Shown here one piece after another: positions 33,624-40,661 of a stretch of DNA of 64,000 bases. Location of the stretch: assembly GCA_002483345.1 (NCBI GenBank), contig DLHS01000016.1, forward strand, positions 378,586-442,585. Reading direction: 5' to 3'. The stretch is from Bacteroidetes bacterium UBA7662 (GTDB lineage: Bacteria; Bacteroidota; Bacteroidia; UBA7662). The notes below the pieces were generated by a model. It searched no databases. It was not told where the DNA came from and saw nothing but the letters and a program-made list of their open reading frames with translations. Position 1 is the stretch's first letter. Each line of letters begins with the position of its first letter. The translations under genes and the position numbers were made by a program.

Positions 33624-34328
33624 ATGTACACCGGCATGCTGCACACCCACACCTTCGTGGTGGCTTTGTTTCTGATTTTATACCTCATCAAAACAACTTT
33701 GTTGTTGGCAGGCAAAAACGAAACCCTTGACAAATTCAGCAAAAAGACCCGCATCGTTGAAATGGTGGTTTCTACCTTATTTCTGCTTACCGGTATTTAC
33801 CTCGCCACCCAGGCGCCGAGCATTTCGGCCGGTAACTGGTTCTGGGTAAAGCTTGTGGCTGTTTTTGCCTCTATTCCACTGGCCATCGTAGGCTTCAAAC
33901 GTAAAAACAAAGTCCTTGCACTGCTGAGCTTTGTATTGTTGATTTATGCCTATGGCGTTGCTGAAACCAAAAGTCCGCGGATGAAAAAGACGGATTTTTA
34001 CAGTCAGCTGGCGCTCTCAGATGCCCCTGCCTACGATGCCGCAGGCTTTGACGCGATGTCGGACAATTACGACATACTGGTACATGGCAAGGCGGTTTAC
34101 CTCAGCTACTGCGCCCGTTGCCACGGCAATGATGGCACGATGGGAAAGGCAGGGGCTAAAAACCTGCAGCTTTCCATGCTTGACAAAGGCGAGATGATAG
34201 CGCGCATCAGCCATGGCAAAGGCGGCATGCCTGCCTTCGCCAAAGCATTGAGTGCCGAAGAAATCATGGCGGTAGTAGCCTATATCAAAGCCGAGCTTTC
34301 GAGCGCCGCCGACGCCCACCAGCACTGA
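33624..34328 (+). CDS. SirB2 family membrane protein fused to a c-type cytochrome domain
   Basis: A 234-residue protein. Residues 1-115 contain four membrane segments in the SirB2 pattern (MLHTHTFVVALFLILYLIKTTLLL, VVSTLFLLTGIYLA, WVKLVAVFASIPLAIVGF, VLALLSFVLLIYAYG). After a linker, a cytochrome c domain begins near residue 150, with the haem-binding CARCH at C163-H167 and an axial Met in GGMPAF. The cytochrome should face the periplasm, so this is probably an electron-transfer protein tied to the membrane. The next gene, a sensor kinase, starts 5 nt after the stop; whether they share function is unknown. Confidence 0.9.
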   Translation: MYTGMLHTHTFVVALFLILYLIKTTLLLAGKNETLDKFSKKTRIVEMVVSTLFLLTGIYLATQAPSISAGNWFWVKLVAVFASIPLAIVGFKRKNKVLALLSFVLLIYAYGVAETKSPRMKKTDFYSQLALSDAPAYDAAGFDAMSDNYDILVHGKAVYLSYCARCHGNDGTMGKAGAKNLQLSMLDKGEMIARISHGKGGMPAFAKALSAEEIMAVVAYIKAELSSAADAHQH

Positions 34329-34333
34329 ATCGG

Positions 34334-36568
34334 ATGCGTGGTCTGGGCTGCCTGCTGGTAGCATTTTTCTTGTTTCAAGGCATTGTTCAAGCCCAGGAAC
34401 CCGTCGTTTCTGAGATTGAAAAGGCGCTTTCTATACTCGAAAAACCGGTTAAAGACCCTGACCGCTGGCTAGTGGCTGCCTTTTTTGCTGCCGATTTTTA
34501 TAAAAGCAATCCGCGGCAGGCAGCCCGTTACCTGAGCGACGCGGTTGTGGTGGCCAAAAAAAACGACCTGCCTGACTATCAGTCAGATGCACTGGTGAAG
34601 CTTTCCCTTCTTTTCCGCCATGAAAAAAAGGGAAACGAATACCTTGAACAAGCTATCAGCATTCAAAGAAAACTGGGTAACGACAAAAAAGTCATGACCC
34701 TGTCGCTGCAACTGGCAGGAGGTTATCTTAGGCAGGAACAGGTAAAAAAGGCCATTCCCCTTTATGAGGAATTGTTACCTGAATTCCGCAAAAGTGCTTC
34801 CCGGCAAGAGTTGGTGATGGCCCTTTTTAACTATGGGAATGCCGTGCTGATCGCTGGTGATTATGAAAAAGCCCTCGAACTGGGAGAGGTGGTGACCAGT
34901 ATCTCTGTCAAAATACCATTCGAAATGATGGAACAGCAGGGACTGTTGCTGCAAGGCAAGGCCTTGCAGCGGCTCGGTCAGACAGAAGCGTCGCTGCGGG
35001 TAAGAAACGAAGCATTGCGAAAGGCTGAGGCATCCCGTGATTTGAATCTGCAAACCTCGGCTTTGCTTGACATGGCAGAATTGCTCGAAAATCTGGAAGA
35101 TTATCCCAGAGCCATTCCATATCTGAAGCGCGGAATAGCGCTGGGGAAAAACAGTGATCAGGCACAGAAGCAGCTATTTTTAAACATCCGCATGGCCAGA
35201 GCGCTGATACAGTCGGGGCAGGCGGAGGATGCCTTTCCTTACATCGAGGATGCCCAGGAGTTGCAGATAACACGTAAGCTGGGTCGGAAAGAGATAGTAC
35301 AAATTGTCAAAGGCCGTGCCTTGTATGAAAGTGGTCAGGTAGGACGGGGCATCGATCTCATGCAGCGTTCTTTTTTAAAACAAGGCAGACATAACAATTA
35401 CGTTGCAGAGGATCGTCTTATTGTGGCCAACTACTTCAGCGAAAAGGGGCTTTACAAACAGGCAGATGAGCAATTCAAGGCGCTGGAAGTAGATTTGCCG
35501 GGGCTTAGCCTGCGTATCAATTCTGAATTCAAAGAGCATTGGCAAAACCACCTGAGGCGTAAAAAAGGAATAGGGGTTGTAAAAACAATCCCTGAGAGCC
35601 CTTCTGAAGCCAAAAGAAGGCTCATCCGTCCGAATGCCGCTGAGAAATCCGCCACATTGCGGCTGGAGGATTCGCTCCGGGACGCTGCCCTTGCCGAGCA
35701 ACTGGCCTTGCTATCTTCCGAAAATAAAAGAAAAGCCGCTGAATTAAAACAAAGTGAATTCCGGTTTTACCTCTTCCTGATGGCCTTGTTGCTTTTGCTT
35801 TTGTCGGCTGCCTTTGGGCTGTTCTGGTACAGAAACCGTAAAAAACAGGTTGAATTGCTGGCTGAAAAAGAAAAACAAATCCGTGCACTGGAGCTGGAAG
35901 AAGCTGAAAAACAGAAAAAACTGGAGGTGGTGGATGCCCTGCTGGAGGGTCAGGAACAGGAACGCAAACGTATTGCGGAAAGCCTTCACGACGAAGTCGG
36001 ATCGATGCTGTCTGCCCTCCGTTTACAGCTGGAACGTTTTGAAACAGAAGAGAAGCCTGCCTCTGAACAGGCGCATCTCACCTTACGCAAGGCTGTAAAC
36101 ATGCTCGACCATGTAGCAACCGATGTGCGCAACCTGAGTCATGTGCTCATGCCAACTGCTCTCGGAAAATTTGGTTTGAAAAAAGCGTTAACCCTGTACA
36201 TTGAACAACTCAATGCCGCCGGTAAGGTACATTTCGAGTTGCTTATTACAGGCCTTGAAAAGCCGCTTTCCGAAAACATGGAACTCAGCAGCTACCGTAT
36301 ACTGCTTGAGTTGTGCAACAATGTGCTTAAACATGCACAGGCCCGTAATGTGGTTGTTCAGCTGGTAGAACATGCCGATCAGCTTGTTATCATGGTGGAA
36401 GACAATGGGAAAGGTTTCGAGCCTGTTGATAACAGTTCTGATGGCATCGGTCTGAGGACCCTTGAGTCGCGTATTCACCTGATGCAGGGCAGGATGGAGG
36501 TTGAGACCGTAACGGGCCGGGGAACCCATATCACCATTGAGCTTCCCCTAAGTACAAACCTGAGATAA
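34334..36568 (+). CDS. TPR-containing sensor histidine kinase (HisKA_3/NarL-pair type)
   Basis: A 744-residue kinase. The signal peptide (MRGLGCLLVAFFLFQGIVQAQ) is followed by about 10 tetratricopeptide-like repeats in the periplasm (residues about 30-400), a linker, one membrane segment (about 477-500), a coiled coil (EKEKQIRALELEEAEKQKKLE), the dimerisation/phosphoacceptor domain with H552 in ESLHDEVGSMLSALRLQLE, and a C-terminal ATPase domain with the N box LLELCNNVLKHAQARNV, EDNGKGF and GIGLRTLESRI. A NarL/LuxR-type response regulator follows after 37 nt, its probable partner. The start is 5 nt after the cytochrome gene. Confidence 0.95.
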   Translation: MRGLGCLLVAFFLFQGIVQAQEPVVSEIEKALSILEKPVKDPDRWLVAAFFAADFYKSNPRQAARYLSDAVVVAKKNDLPDYQSDALVKLSLLFRHEKKGNEYLEQAISIQRKLGNDKKVMTLSLQLAGGYLRQEQVKKAIPLYEELLPEFRKSASRQELVMALFNYGNAVLIAGDYEKALELGEVVTSISVKIPFEMMEQQGLLLQGKALQRLGQTEASLRVRNEALRKAEASRDLNLQTSALLDMAELLENLEDYPRAIPYLKRGIALGKNSDQAQKQLFLNIRMARALIQSGQAEDAFPYIEDAQELQITRKLGRKEIVQIVKGRALYESGQVGRGIDLMQRSFLKQGRHNNYVAEDRLIVANYFSEKGLYKQADEQFKALEVDLPGLSLRINSEFKEHWQNHLRRKKGIGVVKTIPESPSEAKRRLIRPNAAEKSATLRLEDSLRDAALAEQLALLSSENKRKAAELKQSEFRFYLFLMALLLLLLSAAFGLFWYRNRKKQVELLAEKEKQIRALELEEAEKQKKLEVVDALLEGQEQERKRIAESLHDEVGSMLSALRLQLERFETEEKPASEQAHLTLRKAVNMLDHVATDVRNLSHVLMPTALGKFGLKKALTLYIEQLNAAGKVHFELLITGLEKPLSENMELSSYRILLELCNNVLKHAQARNVVVQLVEHADQLVIMVEDNGKGFEPVDNSSDGIGLRTLESRIHLMQGRMEVETVTGRGTHITIELPLSTNLR

Positions 36569-36605
36569 GTAAATACAGGGCTTCTTTATAGTGTAAATTA
36601 ACTCC

Positions 36606-37238
36606 ATGATACGCCTCATATTAGCCGATGACCATGCTCTTTTCCTGGAGGGTCTGCAGCTGATGCTGGAAAAACAGGGCGACATTGTCGTAACCGGAAC
36701 AGCAAGCGACGGTCAGCAACTGCTGGATCTTTTACATGCAACACCGTGTGATCTGGTCACCCTCGATCTGAATATGCCACATCTGAATGGACTGGACGCA
36801 CTGGCTGCTATCCGGCAGCAATTTCCGGAACTGAAAGTACTGGTATTATCGAATTACGAACAGCCTGAATTCAGACGAGCGGTGCAACAGCTGGGCGCAG
36901 GGGGCTATCTCCTGAAAAACACCTCCGTCAAACAATTGGTGGTGGCTATCCGGCTTATCCTGTCAGGGCAAAGTGCATTTTACGAGGAAAAGAGTGTGGC
37001 TGTTTTGACAGAAACAGACTTTTTCACCGATGACTTTCTCCGTAAATATTCGCTTACCAAAAGAGAGGTTGAAATCATCCGATACATTGCTCAGGAAATG
37101 ACGACAAAAGAAATGGCCGACAAACTTTTCATTTCGGAGCATACCGTCATGACCCACCGTAAAAACCTCCTGCGAAAGCTGGAAGCACGAAATGTAGCCG
37201 GACTGGTAAAATTTGCCGGCGATCACGGGCTGCTTTAA
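36606..37238 (+). CDS. LuxR/NarL family response regulator
   Basis: A 210-residue two-component regulator. The receiver domain (residues 1-120) has the acidic pair D8/D9, phosphoacceptor D54 in VTLDLNMPHLNG, and the conserved Lys in YLLKNTS. The LuxR-type HTH at about residues 145-205 (YSLTKREVEIIRYIAQEMTTKEMADKLFISEHTVMTHRKNLLRKL) binds DNA. It pairs with the upstream TPR-kinase, an arrangement typical of Bacteroidota. It is convergent with the CHASE protein, with 4 nt between the stop codons. Targets are unknown. Confidence 0.96.
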   Translation: MIRLILADDHALFLEGLQLMLEKQGDIVVTGTASDGQQLLDLLHATPCDLVTLDLNMPHLNGLDALAAIRQQFPELKVLVLSNYEQPEFRRAVQQLGAGGYLLKNTSVKQLVVAIRLILSGQSAFYEEKSVAVLTETDFFTDDFLRKYSLTKREVEIIRYIAQEMTTKEMADKLFISEHTVMTHRKNLLRKLEARNVAGLVKFAGDHGLL

Positions 37239-37242
37239 CTGC

Positions 37243-38313
37243 TCAGTTCGGCTCTGTTCTTTTTACAATGTCACGTATGACCTCATCCAGTTCTGTAGAA
37301 GATTTGTTAAGCTCTTCAATCAGGTGGCGATCTCTTTCCGGTTCATAATGATCCGGATCGAGTATTTCGGATATGGCCATAATTCTGGCCAGCGGTGCCC
37401 GCACGCGGTGTGATTGCATCCAGGCTATTTCCCTGAGCTCCGCTGTTTTCTGCGCTACCTGGTTGGATAAACGCCGGGGCTCATCCAGCAAATGAACCAT
37501 CAGATAAGCTGCCAGACTGGCGCAAATGATCCCGAAAAGCAATAAAGCCCAGTTGTCACTGAAACGGACAGGGTTGGCAGGCATGATATGTAATGTCCAG
37601 GACCCATCCGGGACAGCCACTTTTACAGTACTTGCAAAGACCTGATGGTCGTTCTGTGGCATAAAATAAACCTCTTCCCCTGTCTCCGGGTCTGGTTTTG
37701 AAAACTGATACGTAAACCCTCCCCCGGGAGTATTCTCCATACCTGCGGCCTTGAGCAATTCTGGAAAGTTGACAATAACGGCTGTCATCCCCCAGAATTT
37801 ATGGTCTTTGAAAATAGGATAACGGCCCACAACGCCCACACCCCCCTGTCTTAAATTGAAGGGGCCTGCGATATAGAACTTGTGGTCTTTGATTGCCCTA
37901 AAGGCCTCTTTGTTGCGTGTAGTGTCAGCAAGTAAATCGTAACCTATTACTTTCTCATGGCCTGCCCGTGGGAATACATGGGTAATCACTCCTTTCTGAA
38001 GCAGTTGAATGGCATCAATACAGGGCGTGCCTTCGAGCAAGGATCCCGCTATCTGGTCAAAGTCTTCCGGTAAGCCATAGTTTTCTACCAGAAAAGACAA
38101 CGTTTTTGTGGCCGTCTGGCAGTTTTTAACTACCGTTTCCAGCTGCTTCTGTACAATGACCGCCCTGTTGGTCAGCATGCGTTCCTGTGTGCTGCGTTGA
38201 ATAAGATATTGCTGGTGCGCTATCAAAAAAACCAATGCGCACACCACAATAAATACAACTGCTCCATAAAGCAGGTGTTTCCGGTGGTTTATACTTTCCT
38301 TGAAATAATTCAT
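37243..38313 (-). CDS. CHASE-domain sensor ending after the DHp domain (no ATPase domain)
   Basis: A 356-residue inner-membrane protein: membrane segment at about 13-33, a periplasmic CHASE domain at about 75-245 (IDAIQLLQKGVITHVFP, IGYDLLADTTRNKEAF, FNLRQGGVGVVGRYPIF), a second membrane segment at about 252-275, and a short cytoplasmic part that resembles a histidine-kinase DHp hairpin with H302 in MQSHRVRAPLARIMAIS. The protein stops after the second DHp helix, and the ATPase domain is absent. Downstream DNA is the opposite-strand response regulator gene, so nothing was lost by a simple frameshift. It could sense a ligand and dimerise with, or receive phosphate from, another kinase. It is convergent with the regulator. 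Confidence 0.85.
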   Translation of the reverse strand: MNYFKESINHRKHLLYGAVVFIVVCALVFLIAHQQYLIQRSTQERMLTNRAVIVQKQLETVVKNCQTATKTLSFLVENYGLPEDFDQIAGSLLEGTPCIDAIQLLQKGVITHVFPRAGHEKVIGYDLLADTTRNKEAFRAIKDHKFYIAGPFNLRQGGVGVVGRYPIFKDHKFWGMTAVIVNFPELLKAAGMENTPGGGFTYQFSKPDPETGEEVYFMPQNDHQVFASTVKVAVPDGSWTLHIMPANPVRFSDNWALLLFGIICASLAAYLMVHLLDEPRRLSNQVAQKTAELREIAWMQSHRVRAPLARIMAISEILDPDHYEPERDRHLIEELNKSSTELDEVIRDIVKRTEPN

Positions 38314-38636
38314 TCAGCCGGGGCTTGTGGCTGTTCAACTTAATGTCACAGTCGGTTTAGGTTTAGTCGTTAACGATTTGAATATAAACAATTTGTGCTC
38401 TCCAACCTGAGATTGAACAAATGATTTTAGAGGCCTCCCGCCAAGATGTGCTGCAGGGCTCCTGTTAAAACGGGCAACCGGGGTGAGATGCCTCCGTGGT
38501 GTCGAAGATTTAGCCTGTTAAGGGATTAAAGGGTGCCTGCAGGACTCTTTTCAAAAAACTTTCATTCCATTAAATCCAGCGGTGACGGTATTGGCGTAGG
38601 TATGCCAAATCACTTAAACAATAAACACTTTCACAC
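38314..38636. other. divergent intergenic region, no gene seen
   Basis: A 323-bp gap between the divergent CHASE gene and the fasciclin gene. No coding frame, clear promoter element or strong hairpin is seen; it presumably holds both promoters. Confidence 0.5.
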
Positions 38637-39194
38637 ATGAACAAACTATTTGTCATCATCCGTAATGCAGCCTTCGCTGTTATCCTCCTTGCCGGCGCCG
38701 AAGCCCACGCCCAGACCGTCATGGTAGGTGGAGAGGCCATGTTCCCCAAAAAGAACATTGTAGAAAATGCCGTTAACTCCAAAGACCACACGACCCTCGT
38801 GGCCGCTGTTAAAGCAGCTGGTCTGGTAGAAACGCTGATGAGCGCCGGCCCGTTTACAGTATTCGCGCCAGTGAACGATGCCTTTGAAAACCTGCCGGCA
38901 GGCACTGTGGAAACGTTGCTGAAACCAGAAAACAAAGGTCAGCTTACGGCCGTGCTTACTTACCATGTTATTTCGGGTAAGTACGACTTCGATGCGCTTG
39001 CCAAAGCCATTACCACAGGCAAGGGAAAAGCGAAACTGAAAACCGTCCAGGGTGCCGAACTCACCTTTATGATGAATGGTAAACACAATATTCAGGTGGC
39101 AGACGCCAAAGGCACCATTGCCAATATATCCACCTATGATGTTTATCAGTCAAATGGTGTCATCCAGGTAATCGACAAAGTATTGCTTCCGTAA
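38637..39194 (+). CDS. exported fasciclin (FAS1) domain protein
   Basis: A 185-residue protein with a signal peptide ending AEAHAQ (residues 1-26) and a single FAS1 domain: NIVENAVNSKDHTTLVAAVKAAGLVETL, the H1 box GPFTVFAPVNDAFENLPAGTV, the YHVISGKY segment and the H2 region DVYQSNGVIQVIDKVLLP. FAS1 domains mediate adhesion or act as small periplasmic proteins; the precise role is unknown. It forms a single-gene unit with a terminator 27 nt after the stop. Confidence 0.95.
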   Translation: MNKLFVIIRNAAFAVILLAGAEAHAQTVMVGGEAMFPKKNIVENAVNSKDHTTLVAAVKAAGLVETLMSAGPFTVFAPVNDAFENLPAGTVETLLKPENKGQLTAVLTYHVISGKYDFDALAKAITTGKGKAKLKTVQGAELTFMMNGKHNIQVADAKGTIANISTYDVYQSNGVIQVIDKVLLP

Positions 39195-39220
39195 GCGATG
39201 CGGTTGTGATTCAGTGTCGG

Positions 39221-39250
39221 CAGGCCGCCCGTGTGGCGGCCTGTTGTTTT
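39221..39250 (+). terminator. intrinsic terminator after fasciclin gene
   Basis: CAGGCCGCC (39221-39229) and GGCGGCCTG (39235-39243) form a perfect 9-bp stem with a 5-nt loop, followed by TTGTTTT. Confidence 0.85.
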
Positions 39251-39293
39251 AAGCCCTGTCGCAACTTTTTCAACTTTAAACTGTTTAGAAATC

Positions 39294-39806
39294 ATGACGA
39301 AGTCTCTCTTCTTCCTCGCAATATTGTTTACGGTGGCCTGTCAGGCACAGCCGTCGAAAAGCTCCCGGAATAATAATAACAACGCCAAAACCACCACTAT
39401 GGTAACCGACACCTCCGATCTCAGTAAAATGTCAGATGAGGGCTGGAAAAAGAAATTAAGTCCCGAAGAATATCGTGTCTTGCGTGCGCATGGTACTGAG
39501 CGTCCTTATACCGGTGAATATGATCAGCACTGGGAAGCCGGAACTTATGTCTGCAAAGGTTGTGGAACGGCATTGTTTACTTCCGACACCAAATTCGATG
39601 CCGGTTGCGGATGGCCCAGCTTTTACGAAGGCATGGACAAGTCTAAAATCAAAGAAGTGGTCGACCGTTCTTTTGGCATGACCCGTACAGAAGTCCGCTG
39701 TGCCACCTGCGACGGCCATCTCGGCCATGTTTTCGATGATGGCCCTAATCCTACCGGTTTGCGTTACTGCATCAATTCGGTGAGTCTGGGGTTTGAGAAG
39801 AAGTAG
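39294..39806 (+). CDS. msrB: peptide-methionine (R)-S-oxide reductase MsrB, lipoprotein
   Basis: Reduces methionine-R-sulfoxide in proteins; here it is exported. The 170 residues start at the ATG at 39294, placing a lipobox TVAC with C16 after a hydrophobic stretch; a longer frame upstream runs through the preceding terminator and was rejected. A low-complexity Asn run (residues 26-30) links the anchor to the enzyme. Zinc cysteines C87/C90 (CKGC) and C136/C139 (CATC), catalytic C159 in GLRYCINS, and AGCGWPSFYE with C105 are all present. It probably repairs oxidised envelope proteins. Confidence 0.95.
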   Translation: MTKSLFFLAILFTVACQAQPSKSSRNNNNNAKTTTMVTDTSDLSKMSDEGWKKKLSPEEYRVLRAHGTERPYTGEYDQHWEAGTYVCKGCGTALFTSDTKFDAGCGWPSFYEGMDKSKIKEVVDRSFGMTRTEVRCATCDGHLGHVFDDGPNPTGLRYCINSVSLGFEKK

Positions 39807-39811
39807 ACCGT

Positions 39812-39880
39812 GAGATTTCGAGAGGCGGGAGGGCGAGACTTTGGCGCTGGCGCAGTTCCATTGACCATGGACTGCGGACA
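39812..39880. repeat. interspersed intergenic element, copy B
   Basis: Begins gagatttcgagaggcg (39812-39827), then a ggcgagacttt stretch shared with copy A, a short GC-rich block and a segment containing CCATTGACCATGGACT that corresponds to the palindrome of copy A but is degenerate. Located between convergent msrB and the DUF4442 gene. Confidence 0.5.
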
Positions 39881-39921
39881 GTCACTTCCCGGTACACTCC
39901 GTGCCACAGGTGTTTAGTCAG

Positions 39922-40386
39922 TCAGCCTTTCCGTCTGAAAGACCAGCTGATCTGAAAACGGGCCACCTCTTCTCCCTGCTGATTCGTGCCTATACTTTCT
40001 GCCACAAAAACAACCCCTTCTCCGCTTTCCATAGCGTGATCGATTGCCTTTCCCATCGCTTCGATGTTGCGAAATGAAAAACTGATTTTACCGACTGCCT
40101 TTTTGCCATAGGTCGCTGTTAGGCCCGTAACCAGCATGGAAGCAGGTTTTTGTCGTTGACGAAGCAACAAAAGCGCGGGCAACCCTGTGCTCATTTCGGC
40201 CGCCATGGCCATGGCAGCGAAATAAACACTGCGAAATGGATTTTGTGTCCAGTAACCATACCGGAGACTGATGGTACAACTATCTGCCGCATAATGTTGC
40301 ACACGTAGCCCTGCTATCCAGGCAAGCGGCAGCTTACGTATCAAAAACAAACGAAAGAGCCAGGGGTTGCGGATGAGTTTTTCCAT
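39922..40386 (-). CDS. DUF4442 (hotdog-fold thioesterase-like) protein
   Basis: A 154-residue protein starting at the ATG at 40384-40386; an upstream in-frame ATG lies within repeat DNA and was not used. It has a basic N-terminus (MEKLIRNPWLFRLFLIRKLPLAWIAG) and the features of DUF4442: FRSVYFAAMAMAAEMSTGLPALL as the hotdog helix, then ATYGKKAVGKISFSF and the C-terminal VARFQISWSFRRK strands. Members are related to PaaI-type acyl-CoA thioesterases, but the acyl substrate is not known. It is monocistronic and flanked on both sides by copies of an intergenic repeat. Confidence 0.85.
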   Translation of the reverse strand: MEKLIRNPWLFRLFLIRKLPLAWIAGLRVQHYAADSCTISLRYGYWTQNPFRSVYFAAMAMAAEMSTGLPALLLLRQRQKPASMLVTGLTATYGKKAVGKISFSFRNIEAMGKAIDHAMESGEGVVFVAESIGTNQQGEEVARFQISWSFRRKG

Positions 40387-40397
40387 GATTAAATATA

Positions 40398-40451
40398 GAG
40401 ATTTCGAGAGACGAGAGGCGAGAGACGAGAAGGATTTGGCCGCTTTGCGGC
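40398..40451. repeat. interspersed intergenic element, copy C
   Basis: gagatttcgagag (40398-40410) followed by further purine-rich cgagaggcgagaga units and a perfect hairpin GCCGC-TTT-GCGGC (40439-40451). Same layout as copy A, but the hairpin sequence differs while pairing is kept. It directly abuts the octamer array. Confidence 0.55.
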
Positions 40452-40457
40452 AGGTCA

Positions 40458-40522
40458 CCGTTTTACCCGTTTTACCGTTTTACCGTTTTACCGTTTTACC
40501 GTTTTACCGTTTTACCGTTTTA
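40458..40522. repeat. tandem octamer array (CCGTTTTA) x8
   Basis: Eight copies of CCGTTTTA, perfect except for one extra C after the first unit. Array ends 73 bp before the -7 element of gcvP and 139 bp before its start codon. Confidence 0.9.
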
Positions 40523-40595
40523 CCCTTTTGTCGTATAAGCTTTTTACCCCTCAACGATTCTCAGCAGCACACTGTATTCTCTTATTGGAATTCCT

Positions 40596-40603
40596 TATTT
40601 TTG
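40596..40603 (+). promoter_or_regulatory. -7 element of the gcvP promoter
   Basis: TATTTTTG, an exact TAnnTTTG match, 58 nt before the gcvP ATG. Confidence 0.5.
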
Positions 40604-40661
40604 CCGCGCCAATCTGCAAACAAAAAGGCAGCCTTCGGCATTACTTTCTAAACAACTCTCC

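Noticed and set aside
40441..40530. CRISPR-like periodicity in the octamer array
   Set aside because: Units are 8 bp and contiguous without spacers, so this is a simple tandem repeat.
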